Shown here one piece after another: positions 22,268-36,759 of a stretch of DNA of 64,000 nt. The translations under genes and the position numbers were made by a program. The notes below the pieces were generated by a model. It had not been told where the DNA came from. It did not search any database and saw nothing but the letters and a program-made list of their open reading frames with translations. Position 1 is the first letter of the stretch. Each line of letters starts with the position of its first letter. Source of the stretch: Patagioenas fasciata (lineage: Eukaryota > Chordata > Aves > Columbiformes > Columbidae); NCBI RefSeq assembly GCF_037038585.1, contig NC_092524.1, positions 41,612,001 through 41,676,000 on the forward strand, written 5' to 3'.

Positions 22268-25200
22268 GGTAGAGATTTAAAACATAAGGTTGATCCTGTT
22301 GTTCTTTTATTGGAAAGTCTGGATTGGAAAGGAAACAAAATCTTAACCAGGTCTATGTATCAGACAGAAGTTGGCTATAAACTAAAATAATCTCTTGCTA
22401 CAAATACCAGTACAGCTATTTTGACAGGGAGCACAGAAAACATGAGTTTGTGCCAGAGGGCTGCCTTGTGGTGCATACAATCAGGTTTCCAAGGCTTTTG
22501 GAGAGATTGGTACTCCTGCAAGAATATGCAACTATATGTGAGTCAGATTCTTGAAAAAAATAATGAAAGCCCAACAGTCAAGGAATGTCTACCTGCAGTA
22601 TCTTATGCTGGTTTATGTGTTCTTTTGTTCATCCTGAAATTCATTAAAACTCACCAGAAATGTCAGTGCTTTATCTACTGCAATGGCAGACATGTAATAA
22701 ATATTTCCACACACGTAAGGGCAGAAGCAAATTTTATTATTAAACACAAAACATGGTTTTAGGAGTCTTAACCTTTTCCACATCACCGTTACAATTAGAT
22801 GAATGTGTTAACTTCCTTATGCAAGTATTTTTATTGTATTTGATATTTGAAAGGTCTGAACATGTCTAAATTTAAGAAGTCAGTAGGTCTGTAGTTTTGA
22901 AATGAGGAAAGAGTTGACATGATATGAATTAAAATAACATTATTTCTAATCAAATGATATCAAGTAAGTTATTTTACTTGCTATTTACATTAAACCTGAC
23001 TGGTAAGTAGGTATTACGAGCCATACTTAAAATGGAATGCAACCAACTTGAAAGGATATTTTTTTATTTTAATAAAAGTGTTTTTCGTAACTCAGTGTTC
23101 CTTTTTCCTTTCCCCACTGTGATCAGAATTTAACTGTCTGAAAGTTCATCTGGCAGCGGAAATGTTATTTCCAGTTTGCCTACAGATACAGTCATTTCTC
23201 AGGAGCTGGCTCATAGCAGATGCTTTTGTAGATAGTCTTTAAACTTTGCCATTTCAGAGACAAACACTCTTGATCAAAGGATGAATAAAAAGAAAAGCCT
23301 CAGGAGATTCCTTCTCGCTGACTACCTCCAAAGGGTCCTCTCAAGTTACGAGCTCTCTGAATCTCAAAGCTACCTTTAGGTTCTATTTTTATCTTCTAAG
23401 TTTCTAGACTCGTAGACCTAAAAGCAACTACAAAGCTTCCTTGTAGAACAGGCGTGCTTCACCTTATTTCACTGGGTTAAAGAGAGGGGGACGGGGAGCT
23501 GTGGATGGAAGCCAATGCCACAGCGTAAGCACCCGATTCATCTGGTCATCTCCTCCACAGGACAGTGCTGTTGCTCCATGGACTGCAGAAGAGGGCATGT
23601 TTGTAGGAGAAATACATGGTACTTTGCTTTGAGGGCTGCAGATGAAGAACAGAACCTAGAGAGCAGCAGACATTCAGAGTGAAGGCACAAAAAGTGAAGG
23701 GATAATACATCACAGCCACGCATGTGAACACTGTCCTTTTTCAGAGAGCAAGGGAAGAGCATCGGTGCAGCTGAAGGAATGGGAAGGAAGTAGGGAGCCA
23801 TCTCCACGGTGGGAATGAAATGGCTAAGAGGGGTAAACAGACACCACTTGAGTTAGATTAGCTCTTGATTGGAGTCTCTTTAAAGAAAAGATGTAAAAGA
23901 AAGTAGAGGCACGCACGCACGCATAGAGAATTACCCTTGTAGGAGGAAAGTTTTTCCTATTGCAAGAGAAAAGGGCCCTATTCTACTGAAATGAAATACT
24001 GGCTATTCAACAAGACTTACGAAAAAAAGAAAAAAAGATCATCTGAGAACAATGTATCTATTATAGCCTTGTTTTCCAGCAGATGTTTTGAGGTGACACA
24101 GAACAGTTTAGTAGCTGGGTGTTCTGTTTTAAAGACCATGCTGTGAGTTGTTCCGGAACAGAGCTATTTTGGCTATACAAGGCTTTTAAATTACCATTTT
24201 TAAAGTGTACTTAAGCTGGTAAGCTATGAGTAGCTAAAGACTTCTGTTTGAGGAAGAAGGGCAAGAGGCCAAGAAAGGTACCTCCAAAAGGAAAATGGGC
24301 TTTTTTAAAATCAGAGTGCATAAACAGTACTAATCTTATCTGTTTTTCATACATCGCTCTGCAGCCTTAATAAAATAATGTATTTCACTTGAATTCAAAA
24401 CTAACATTTCTAGCACGTAGAAGAAGAGCTTTTACTTTGCAAAAATATTTTTACAACAATCAGGCATCTGAATGCAGTTCCCAAAGAATGAGCGTGCGGT
24501 GAATAATGGTGCTATAAACTCCGTTTGACCCTTAAACAGCTTTCATTTTGAAACAGGCCTTCGTTGAAGGTGCTATTCATAATGAAAAATTAAGCAGAGT
24601 TGTTCAGCATGAACTTAGTTTCCAGAAGTCTGAATAAATAAACCTCTGTGTAAGTAGCAAGAAGCTCAATAGTTTCCCCCATCTCATTAATTCTTCGTGT
24701 CTGACAAAGGCCTGGGAGCAGCCGTGTGGCCGATGTGCAGGTACCTCAGCAGCGCTCAGTGCCCTCCCTGTACCCAGGGCTTGTGCAGGTTTGTGGGCAG
24801 CAAAACACATGATTATTTTACTCACACCCTACCACAAATGCATTGCTGCCAAGCCTCTGTGCTTGACCAGCACCTTTCACATAAACACAATCAGACTATT
24901 TACAGTGCTTGTCTTGCCCATCACCACCTGAAAAACCCTTGCCCAAAAATCCCTCATCCTAATGCAAATCTACCATCAATGTTTTTATAGGATGAAATTA
25001 AAATAACGTAACTTCAAATCTCTCTTCAGCACCGGCAAAATATTCAAATACGTATTCTATAATTTAAAATGCAGATACGTTTTATGAATAAAATTGCTTG
25101 TGCATAGCAATATTTACTGTCCTGCTGTTACTTCTGCCCATAGTAAACACTTTGAAATGAGCACTTTCCTTCTGAGGTTGAACACACACAAAGCTGTGTC

Positions 25201-28200
25201 ATGTTCAAGCAGTGCTCTTACAGAAAAACACCCATCCAGAAGTTTTAGCGCTGCTGCTGAAGATGCTTAGTTTATCTGGACTTCTGAATTTAATACCATG
25301 AGATCTGGAATGAAATATGCTTCTAGTAAAAAGTCCAAACATTTGAGAATAAGCACCTGAACTAAACCCACTTAAAATCCAACAAATTACAACCATGACA
25401 GAAGTCACGAGAGACAGCTTTCTATAGTTCCAGCCTGGAGGGGGAAGTGGTCCTGACACGACTGGACATCGCCCGGCTGCGTGTCCACCCGCGGTGCCCT
25501 TGCTCCTGAGGAGACCCCACTTCCATCACCTCTTTGGTAGCACTTGTGAACGACCTGCAACAAGCTGGCATGCACAAAGCCACTGGGTTCTGCCGTTCAG
25601 TTGTCCAGAAACTACACAAGTGCATAAATTGCTGCAGCTATTAAAACCTTTGATGATCAGTTTAATTATTTCCATTGATAATGAAGAAATCACAGACACT
25701 GCCAAAAAAAAACCCTTGAACTATTGGTATTTTTATGAATAGTTCACTAAGAAAATTTTAACAACCTTACACGTTTCATAATAGCATAGGGCACTTTAAA
25801 TTGTTTTCAACCAGGCCTGTTGCATATTTGTCTTCCTTGTCACCAGGTATCATGTGCTCTAAAGGCTTGTAAGTTGAGGTCAGATTTAGACATTTGCAAA
25901 TTTCTTTGGCTTTACTAAACCATGCACATGCTTTATGTAAAAACCGATAGATTTTTCAAAAGTGCTCCTTATTATCTTAATTCTGCTGCAACTGAAGTAA
26001 GCAAAACACAGCAAACAGCAACAGGCAATCCATCCAGCCTGGCACCCCCAGCAGTGTCAATACCAGCAGCTTCAGAGACAAAACAATTCTGCAGCCCAGA
26101 ACTTGATTCTAATACAGATTTCCATTCGCTATTGTTTGGTGACAACATATTAGTCCAAGCTATCAATACTTCGTAAGCCATAACCATAAACCCTGTCATT
26201 ACAATTACTGTATTTGAGCATTTGATCTTATTAACACTTTGCAGATGCGACATCTGTGTCCTAGTTTCTTAGATTTTTTCTAAGCACAAGTTTATTGGTA
26301 ACAGCCCAGCTTGAGCAGTTCTTGAAAATTCCTAATATACACATATAAAACACACAAACGTTTTCGCCAAGTAAAACCACAATGCCAGCTGTGAGTTCAG
26401 AGTTAGGTATTTGCAAACACGGAGGACAGTACAATATATATATAATCTCTGCCCATGAGACAAGGCAGTGGGAGATTGATACAACAAAATCCCAATCACC
26501 TCTCTTGCTTCCTCACAGTTGAACAAAAGAGCAGAAATAATATCAGTCTTCTAAAAAACAAACACTTCAACACTTGTGGGAAACCAATCCAAAATTTAAA
26601 GGGATGGCTGCCACTGCTCACCACCATGACAGACAGAAAATGTATGTGATTTAAATGCAAGTAAATATCTAGTGTCTTTTTATTTCTTTAAAGTGCAAAC
26701 TGCATATGCTTGTTAATCCTAAGTGTGGCTTTTATCATTTTAGCATTTACTATGCTACTTCTAGGAAACCAAGGAGACATACTTAAATTATTTCACTGTT
26801 AATGTTAATTGCATCAACAGTTGCCGACTTGCTCATTTTCTCCTGACGAATGACTCTAGTCTTTTCTGCTCTCGTTTCTTTTCTCAGTGTGCTCCCCAGA
26901 CATTGTTAACACAGAGGTTTTCTTTCTCACTTACAAATCTCCACTTGGCATTTACTAAAATATTACAGGACATAAAAGCCAGCAGGCTAAAATCCATTTA
27001 AACCAACTTGATAGAAAAGAAAGGACCTGGAGGGGTGGGGGAAGGCACTGAACTGTTCTCTACTGACCTAATGGCAGGTCTCTGGCCCCGAGAAGTCATA
27101 CAGATCTCAGGTAGAAAATCGTCCCCCCACCCTCCAAAAATCAGCCTCCACATATGGGAATATTTGTATTTAAATCTCTGCTAGAATCTTAATTCAATCA
27201 CATGAAACAGGAACCATGAGACATGACAATATTAAAATACACCCTCTGCCTTCAAATACATCTCGCAAGCAAGCAGAGGAAACAATGCATTTTGCTGCAC
27301 CTATTCTTTGTACAGTCATTGAAAGAGATACCTCATCTGCTGTCAGACAAAGGGACTAGTCTATGCCACACCAAAATAATGTGTTTCAATGAAATTTTCA
27401 TGAAGGTTAAAGGACAACTGGTTTGAGACCACTTACGTTTGAAGTGTGTTAAGTGCCAGGATGGCAAGGATTTTTGCACTTTCTGGAGCCTGAAAATTAG
27501 TAATGTAATGAAGCTATAAATGGGGACAGGCAAAGGGAATACTTGATTTTTTTTTTTCTCCTCACACCACTTAAATATTGAAACGGCCAAGTGATTCACT
27601 TTGAAGTTACACTTTAAAACCTTCCACATAAGAAAGCAGCCAAAGGTAAAATTACAGTGGTAAAAACTGTTTCATTTCTTACTGACCCTCACATAATCCT
27701 GCTCCTTGCACTCAGTCAATAAAGCTCTCTGGGCTTTACAAACTGCACCCCTGGCACTCCACAGCTGTGATGTTGCGTCCAAATTAATCTTTATCCAATA
27801 TGTTGATAGCCCTGTCTGTCTGCTTTTTGTGCAAAAGTTTATGGAACATCTGAAAAAAATAATGTACAGGTAATATTCACAAATTCAAAATTAGAAGAAA
27901 GATGATTCACAGTCTAGATTGAAAACTAATAACTAAAAACCACACCGAAACAAAATGATTTGACATTTCTGTAGAATTTCCAGAATTTCTATATTGTGCC
28001 ACAAAACTGAGAGTCATATAACTGTTACTACCTATGGCTTTGTTTATGAGCCTTTCGGAGTCTTTGACATACATGGAAACTGTTCTAAGAACAAAGTAAT
28101 TTCAATCACAACTCCTTAACCATTATCAGCAAGAAGAAAGTCCACTCAACATTACTAGTAGTTGCCAAAGCTAACAGATTAAGTCAATGATGTACTCATC

Positions 28201-31200
28201 TAGAAAGTTCTATACTGAGCTATTTTGGAGATACGATGAGCCAAGAGACTTCAGAAAGCATTCAAGCAGTGAGTTAATCTTATTTTTCTGAAGCAGGAAA
28301 ATTTCCTAAATGCTTTTTCCAATTTGTCTCCATTTTCCTAAAACAAAAGAAAATGGAACCCTGTTGAAAGATTACAGATGTACCAGATTAATTATTTTGG
28401 TCATGGTGAGATCAGTGAATATGAAAAGTGAAAAGCCAGTTTTAAACATGGAGGTTTGAGGACTAATACTGGGAATGAAATTCTTACTTGATGTTGAGCA
28501 AGCTAAATAACATTCCTAAATTTCATTTGAAAATAGAGTAAATATTTCTCACAATAAAGGAAAGGATTTTGTTAAGGTTCTGCTAAAGAGCCAGTTACTA
28601 TTGAGACTGGCAGGTGGGAAGTATTCTTCACAACTTGTTTGAATAGGATAGAGTTTATCAGTAATTTAATAACAATAATAATCTTTGACTTTTTAAATTA
28701 CATTGGTCCAACAAACCACCAGGGAGAAATGAGACAAAAATCAAATAAACAGTGCAATGAAATAAGGATGGAGGGCCACCTACTTTTTTCCTGAAACATG
28801 ATGTTTTTTCAATGTCCAATTTCTTTTTCTGGCTGCCCATGAATTTTGAGTTATCCACATCTTAAAAATGCTCTGTTTTCTATTAAAGATTAGTAAGCAT
28901 AACAATAAGTTTTTAATAAACATGCACACTGAACATCGCATCCATGAACAGTCAGTAAAGTTACTTGCCATCATGAGAGTGATTAAAAACAGAATATAAA
29001 AAAATAACTTTATTTGAACAAACTGATTTTCTTCAATTTTTTTTTTCATGAGATAGTTATGAGGTTGATGAACGTATGGGAGATACGAGAAGAAAGGGGT
29101 ATCGACACAACAACAGTTCAGCTGTTGTCAGAAGACAGTTTTGGGATTACTACATGGCAAAATCTAATATTTTCATATAATTTCTGTTTCCAGACAAGCC
29201 CTATTGCTGCTGTTCTTCAACACATCATGCATGCTGTCCCTTTCTCTCCAGTCCATTTGTTGTTTCTCTCCTGTCTGATTTAGCATTAAAACCACCCAAA
29301 GCATATGTACTTCCAGCTACTGTGAAGGATTTGCCCTTTGCTGCATTTTACACTGGTTCTCTATTCTCTCACTGCTACAGCTGAAAGCTACTCAGAAGAT
29401 GGCTGAAGCCAACCAGGACTTCTATCCCACAAAGAACTTTATGGGAGGAATAAAAAAATTTAAAATAAAAAAATTAAAAAATAAAAGCCAGATCTGAGCT
29501 GAATTATGCAGGGCCAGGACATCTCTCTGCAGTGTCTAGAGCTGAGGAGTGAGCAGTCATCCTTCACATCCAGGCCATCAATCTCTTTGCTCTACAAAAC
29601 ATCAGCAGCTCTGAGGGATGCCCTGTCATGCAATTCACACCGTGATGGCCAGCTGCAACAACAGCTGGATGTAGCAAATGCGAAGAGTCTGGAAAACTAT
29701 GAGGCTGAAACCCTGATGCCACACTGCTGTGGTCACAGGGCACAAAAGAGGTAGGAAAGCAAACACCAGACAAGGCTTTGGTGTTAAGACATGGAGTTAT
29801 GGGATCACTTGTGCACTGAGGAGTGCTTCCATCAGCACTAAAAGACTTTCCAATAAGGGTATAAGCTAATCCAAAGCATTTCAGAAACTGGAGCATTCTT
29901 CAGAGCACATACAAGAACGGTAATTCACTTTCAAGATGACCCTCTTTCTTCCCCTTGACACTGTAGAAGACAGGGCACTGCTTTCAGTGAGGGATGAGGG
30001 GAGAAAGCATTTCCAGTGCTTCCTCAAGCACAGTCACAGCACACCCAGGCCACACAGAAAATGCAAGATACTCCTTTCCCTTTCCCAAGACTCACTCCTC
30101 TCCACAGTATACAGCTGATTAAAAGAGATTCCCCCCGACAACACACTTACTACTGCTTATTTTTGACTAGCACCTCCCCTGCACTTGAAAACCTGCCGCT
30201 GAAACTCTCCATTTACTTTATAAGCCTGGGAAACATAATAAAAAGAATAGAAGACTGCATGCGAGGTAAATTTTCCAAAATTCGTACAGTTCTAATAAAA
30301 TCCTTTTAATCCTTTAATCTTCAAAATAACCCAAGAATGTGTCTTGGATCCTACCCCAGCTTCTATACAAAAAAATGAAATGGCTCCATTTACACTCTCT
30401 TCTTATTTATAAGTACCCATTTCTCCACAATGTTATTGACTCCCATCTTCCCAGGTATCACAACTTAAGGCTTTTTCTTCACATAGAAGACCATAGTCAA
30501 TAATTCCTGCTACTACTTAGCTGAAGTGCTAAATTGTAACTTGATGCAAAGCTGTATATAAGAGAATATTTCACAGAAAACTACATTACCACTTTTATAA
30601 CTGAAATCAGCGAAACTAGTGACTGGAGTAGCCCTAAGCTTTGATCTCATAACTTTTCCTGCTCCTCTTTTCTCCCAGTCCTCCTTCTTACGCTGCCTCC
30701 CCTGCCAAGTTACTCCTTCTCAACTCTTTTTCTAAAATATGTAGAAGTACGTTTTCCAAACATATTTTCTCTGGAGAATTTTGGGGGAATTGGATTAGCT
30801 ATGGAAGTTTTTAAGCAGCTGAGGACACGGAAACTCAGATCCATGAGAGTCGTGAACGTTAGTTTCCCAAATTGGAATATTTATTTTTTTACCCAAGCTT
30901 ACAGCTGTTGCAGAATTTCCATTTGAACAATGATATTTTTTTTTATATTGTATCTACCAAAATTATTCTAAGAATATTATGTGATTAAAACAAAAATAGC
31001 ATGAAAGAATACTACAGCTTGTCACTGCACAGCCCAAGGGAGAAGGAGAAAAAAATTATAAATCAACTTCATCACTTTGATTTATTCTAGGTATACTGTT
31101 TCACTGAAATACACCCAAATACATAAGAAGTTTTCATGACTGACTACAAGTTTTATACTTTCCAAATGCATAAATTGTGCATTTGGAACAACTAGATGTC

Positions 31201-31630
31201 AACAGATTTAATGCAATATGATATAAAACAAGTAAAACAGACATTGACTTACTGTGAGGTGTTCACATCCCAATCTTCAGAATGTTCTTAGATACAGCAA
31301 TTATTTCAACAGAAATTTAGCAGAAAAAATGGTAGCTGAGCTACAAGAATTTAGATGGAGACTGGAGATTTTCACTTAGGTGAAAAGAAGAAGAAACTAA
31401 TTAGCCAAACTATAGAAAGGTTTATGGAACAAACTAGCAGGCAAATGGGACCCTCAGCTGAAGGAGATTGCTAGAACTTAATTTATGTCAACCTATACCA
31501 GCTGAGGCTGTATGCCCTGAGATCATGCAGACTGCAGCCCCTTCTGCTGGGTAAGGATCAGCTACCATGACTGCACACTGGAGTGCTTAAACTGAAGGAA
31601 AAATAAATGGGGAATGAATTCAAGTTCAGT
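22268..31630. other. Intergenic AT-rich DNA, no gene seen
   Basis: No convincing gene, RNA gene or transposon. Short open frames on both strands, such as 23538-23807 minus and 29564-29896 minus, lack known motifs and often overlap each other. Minor features are a (CACG)n-like run near 23908-23925, a small CpG-enriched stretch at about 25450-25505, and an A-rich stretch at about 29450-29487. Confidence 0.72.
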
Positions 31631-31639
31631 AGAAGCAAA

Positions 31640-31705
31640 GAGGTGAGGCAAGTCACTGCCATGATACAGTTCTTGCTGGCTGTATCTGTAAGATGGGGCA
31701 GTTAT
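31640..31705 (+). mobile_element. Possible MIR SINE fragment
   Basis: GGCAAGTCACT near 31648 is followed after about 35 bp by GTATCTGTAAGATGGGGCAG. This mirrors the MIR consensus order, where GGGCAAGTTACTTAAC precedes CCTCATCTGTAAAATGGGG. Only these two blocks match and the stretch between is diverged. It is a weak call that could be chance. Confidence 0.35.
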
Positions 31706-32899
31706 GTTCCACAGTGCAACTCTTAGTCCTGGTCTTGGGTGCACAGTGTAGGGGCCACAGCCCAGCATTAGAGCAAGGGTTGGCACAGTCCTGGTTCACT
31801 GAATACGCAGGGAAATCAATTAGCCTGGATTTTGTCTTCCTCCATGCTGACATGCTTCCAGTTCCTTCTGTAGTAAAACAGAGTGTGCGATAGGATAACA
31901 TGCACACTCACAATTTGCCTGAGGCACAGACAGGACACACCAGAGATCAAACCTTCAAAGAGTAACTCCTCTGCACTACAGATGCAGTCATTTTTTTCCC
32001 CTGCAAAGCAGGAACTATTTATGTTAGTATTCAAAAAGGTGGACTGTATCACAGCTCTGCATGCCACCCCATTTCAGGCACTGACCTTTCATTTGATAAC
32101 CTATTTTCAGACTGGGTCGTCTACATCTCAATTAATTCTTATGCTACCACACTAACATTTTGCATTTCTATAGTCTTTCCATCAGACTATCTCAATGCAG
32201 CATGAAGGTCTGTTTGCACTTTATTTCTGTTTGTCTTGTACCCAGACTTACTACAAGTCTGATTTATTTGGAGTAGGAAGCAAAATATATTTTCTAGTAC
32301 TTGTTTGTTTGGCATAGTTACATAAAAATTGTTAAAATGAAGTTAACAGTACCCAGCCCACAATTATTAGAAGGAATCTGAGAACTGGCACACAATCTGC
32401 CAGGAGGTAGCACTGCTGTGGACAAGGTGGAGTAGACCGGCACCCAAGCAGTGCCACCAGTTGGTAACACATCCCTCAACAAGCCAGAACAGAAGCGAAT
32501 CCATGAAAGGCGAAAATTCTTTGGAGCAGACAGATCTTGACCCATGGAAAAGCATATATATAAACATCAGTGATACACTGTGGACCTTGGGAAACCTTAA
32601 ATCTTCCCTCAGGGAAGGGCTCTTGAGCCCAGCAATCTCTGTCTTAAAGGGAAGAACCACCAGTGCCCATCAGAGCCAGTGATGTGGCATTAGACTTGCA
32701 TCATCATATACATAAGGACTAATAAATTGATTGATGTCTGGGTTTTAGTAGTTAACAGAAAAATTACCTATTATCTAAGCATAAAGAAATGTTTGAAGTT
32801 TTGAGGTTTCACCTGGTCTCCAAGTCTCTCAGAGTACTCCCACCATGCTGGTCCCAAACTCACAAACAATAACCGCAGCAACATGTACAAGCACTGATG
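31706..32899. other. Intergenic DNA, no gene seen
   Basis: Mixed-composition intergenic DNA with short overlapping open frames on both strands (31653-31907, 32318-32545, 32367-32660, all minus, and their plus shadows). None shows a recognisable domain or splice arrangement. Confidence 0.7.
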
Positions 32900-33025
32900 T
32901 CTTACAGCAATCTCACCAAACAGAGAATTATTATCCCTATTGTAGATGTGAAGAAGCTGAGGTACAGAGAGGTTAACTGACTTTTTTCCAAAACGAGCGA
33001 AGCAGTAACACAGCCCCGATCTCCC
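32900..33025 (-). mobile_element. MIR-like ancient SINE
   Basis: Read on the + strand, the order is CAATCTCACC, then ATTATTATCCCTAT, then TAGATGTGAAGAAGCTGAGG, then TACAGAGAGGTTAACTGACTT, and further on GTAACACAGCCCCGATCTCCC. This is the reverse complement of the MIR core, with blocks in the right order: ACCCTATGAGG, ATTATTATCCCCATTTTACAGATGAGGAAACTGAGGC, ACAGAGAGGTTAAGTAACTTGCCCAAGG, then the TAAGTGGCAGAGCTGGGATT part (consensus from memory). About 125 bp is recognisable. MIRs are amniote-wide relics and sparse in birds, so this is an old fixed insertion. Confidence 0.72.
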
Positions 33026-36000
33026 AAGAGCAGGCTGCGCAGCTCAGCAGAGAGGACTGATGCAATCTTTGCAAGACATCAAGGCCAACAAGACTGGAGA
33101 TGTCTACACTGCTGACAAGGAACTGTGCTGCCAGTCCAGACCGCAGCTCCATCTGGCCCTGTCAGAAATCATAGTTTGTCCTGATGATCAGAAAACCACA
33201 GAAACTAGTCATTTTCAGTGTTCTTGCAAACAAATTGTTTCATCTCTTACTTTGTACCTCACATTGATACATGAGACATGTAACTGTTGACCTATTGTGC
33301 TCTAATATTTTGTGAATTATTTCTAATTTATTTGGCAGAATATATCTACATTATAATTTAAGAGTTTCCTAGTAACATTTCATAAACTTTCAGGCATCAC
33401 TTTTTTCCAGACCGCAGAGTAACATGATGGCAAACATTCTGTAAACCTATAAATATGTGTGTGTGTTTGTGTAGGTATGTCTTGCTCTGCCAAGCCTTTT
33501 AGCTGTTGGGTGAAACTCTGGCAGTTTGGCAGACACAGACTCCAGGATTAGTTACAAGAAGACATTTGCATATAAATCTGTCTCTATTTATGAAACCTAA
33601 GAAGAGAAGTGTCACTGGATTTTACTCTTGAAAACAAAGTATTAAAATCTTCTTATAAACTGAGAAAGTTAAACCTTTTTCTCTGAAGTTAAAAGTCTCT
33701 GTGAGGTTTGACTTACATTTCTAGACACATAGACTATGTCCGTATTTTTAAAGACCTTTGTTCATGTAGGTGTTCTGATTGCTTCTATGGACAGGAACAC
33801 AGCCCTGAATTTGTGAAGTCTGAAATTGAGCCAGACCCATTCTGTTCCCCTGCTCCCCTTTCTCCCTTTTCCCCTGACAGATTTTCACTGCTTACTGATC
33901 CAGCTGGCTTGCTTCAGGCTGTAAGTCATCTTGTGTGTAGTGGGTAGTTTGGATTTGACTGCAAGCATCTAGATACACTTATAGTCACCTCTCATTGCAT
34001 GTATAGTCACCTTTTTCCAGGAAAGAAACTGGGCAAGAGAGGCACATGCAACTAAGGAAGATGGGCCACAGATTTCAGTAAAGTGAAGCATGGTGTTGAA
34101 ATTCAGAGTATAACTAATCATGACAATGACCATACTGGGCTACATTAAAGTCAGTTTGCCTTATGAGGCCAGACACTCCACACCTCTGCTGAACCACCCC
34201 TGCGTTACTGCAGAGTTTCCCTCTGAGATGCTCTTGGGAATCAGAAATGTCACTTGTCATTAAAAAAAAAACCTCAAAACATTTAAAACTGATATTCAGT
34301 ATCATCTCCTACCATTACAGTGAATTGTTTTAGAACTCAAAAACCTTTCCTGATCACTAGCACTCCTTTCTTAAATTTAAAAGCTAAATTCGAAGTTTCT
34401 TCCAAGTAATTCTCTGTATCAGAATCAATCTCAGATGAGCTTAGTCTCTGCTGCTGTTTTGAATTAACAGATCAGTGTCAGAAATGTGGGTTTAGAAGCA
34501 GTGTTTTATAACTGTGATTGTTGTCATCTTGCTATTGTTTTTTGTGAGTCCCTTTCAACAGTCTATTTTCACAAAAATTACTGGCACTGTAATGGCCCCA
34601 TCAAAATGGCAACATGATAGACCTCTTTCTTCAACAATATTTGTAAGATGCTTAACTTTCCACTTTGGACCCATTATCATCCTTTAAAACAAAACAAAAC
34701 AAAACAAAACAAAAACAAAAAAACAAAACAAAACAAAACAAAACATGATCCTTCTATTAATATATACTGAAAGGTCTACAGAAATTTAACTGCCTATATC
34801 TCTGCTCCCTCCATGAAATAGCATGTGCACTAAGAAAAGCAGCAAACTCTCCCACCACTGAAGCTATATATATTCTAGTACCAATAATGACAAACAGCGA
34901 AATTAACTCCATTTTTACTGGAGTGTCAGTTAACATTTTTCCAAGTATAATAAAATCCACAAACTGCAACTTTAATATTTCTGCCAGCAGTTTTTTGCTC
35001 AAATTTATTTTAGTATAGCTTTAAAATAGTTTTCTGATTAAACACTGCTGAAATACAACGGAAGCACCTTAGAAAATATTTTTACACCCACACTGATATC
35101 CAGTCACTTTCGCAGCATATGCATCAAATTTTCTATCAACATCTCAGCTTTTCTGCACACAGCTTTACAGACTGGTAACAGTTTGCATGGGGAACCTCAC
35201 ATCTGACAACCTATTTTGCAAATTGGTCCCATTATTCCTGGGCCAGATCCCATAAGGTTTGTTAACTCCCACAACACTTGATGGCAATGACAGGTGGTCA
35301 GAGGGTTGGAAATCCATCCGTGTGTAGGTTGGCACCTATTAAACACAAGGCCTACTGGTTTTTAATCCCCAGGATCAGTTTCTGCCTGCTCTATACATAT
35401 CATTAGGAGGATACAGCTGTTGCAGATCCGACAGAGCAAACATAAGCAACCTGATGCCAAGGAAAGACAAGGGAATTCCCCTCTCCATGGAGAAGAGGCT
35501 GCTGTGCAAAAAATGTGAAACAGGTCAACATGGAGGAGACAGCTGGTGAGACCACAAGGAGGAAATGTCACGTCCTTGGATCCAGGTGCTGGATGTGCCT
35601 GTGAACGAACACACTCATCCACAACAGCAGATGAAGGGCAGAGAGTAGATGAAGGGGTGTGATGACACCAAAGTGATTCAGGACAGTTTTATGAATCGAA
35701 GCTCAAGAATGAATCCAGTTGGGGTCCAGATGAGAACGTGTAACCAGACCTTGTAATCACAAGACTATGAGACAAAGAAGAGTTGGAAGTTATCACAGTT
35801 CTTAATTTGTAACAAGATTAACACAAGCACTATTTTCATAGTAAATAAATGAGCAGGCAAAAATTAAAATACTATATCTTTTTTAATAATTGTATTTAAA
35901 CGAGATAGATCTCTCTGCTTCTTTTTCTTTGGGCCCAAAGCTTTTTATTTGTACAGTGGTTTTAAATCTTTCCATCTGGTCAGGTTGGAGGGCAGCCATT

Positions 36001-36670
36001 GCTTACTGAGGACCCACTCAAACTGGGTGAATTCATGTTTCCTGTTCTTGCACACATTCACGGGCTTTCTATTCCCAGCCAAGTGGACTATACATAAATA
36101 CTTCTAATTTTAATATTATAAAAATACTCTGTCATCTAAGTGGTGTGCAAGACAAAAGAGTCCCAGCTCAAGACAGTAAACCTTTTAAAAAAACAGATTC
36201 AGTTAATGTAAAAGTGACTGAATGAATATTCCCAAAAGCCCCGTTTTCAAAATTTAAATATTGTAAATTAAAATTATTTTTTAAAGTAATTTTATAAATG
36301 CTTTTTATACAGTCAATTTTGGAATTCAGGAACAGAAAAAAAAAAACAACTGTTGACATAGAAAACCCATTCAGCTGAGATTTCAAATATCTTATACATC
36401 TAAAAACTTCTGTTAGATTTAAAGGTATCTGCTTTAGTTATGCAGTCGAATCAGAAGGGAATTTTGTCTTGATTTATGTCAGAATATTCTCAGTTGCTAA
36501 TTTTTGATCACAGATTTCTAATTTTACACGTGAATATGCAACCAACACAAACAATGCAATACGCAAATAGGGAAAAGAGGGGTTCACATAGGACAGTTGT
36601 AGAGCTATTAATTAGGAGAGATACAGCAACGAATTCTCAGAGACAAAAATCCAACAACAAATGACCCTTG
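33026..36670. other. Intergenic AT-rich DNA, no gene seen
   Basis: No gene recognised. It contains the (AAAAC)n run at 34686-34744. Open frames such as 33708-33947 plus and 35362-35622 minus show no known domain. Confidence 0.72.
34686..34744. repeat. (AAAAC)n simple repeat
   Basis: About 59 bp of AAAAC units, interrupted near the middle by AAAAACAAAAAAAC. Such runs commonly arise from degenerate poly(A) tails or by slippage. No retroposon body is recognisable next to it. Confidence 0.92.
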
Positions 36671-36679
36671 CAGTTTTAG

Positions 36680-36759
36680 TGAGGTGAGGTGAGGTGAGGT
36701 GAGGTGAGGTGAGGTGAGGTGAGGTGAGGTGAGGTGAGGTGAGGTGAGGTGAGGTGAGG
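36680..36759. repeat. (GAGGT)15 pentanucleotide microsatellite
   Basis: Fifteen perfect GAGGT units at 36681-36755, followed by GAGGA. It is strictly purine-rich on the + strand except for T at every fifth base. Open frames through it on the minus strand (repeating Ser-Pro-His-Leu-Thr) are artefacts of the repeat. Confidence 0.97.
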
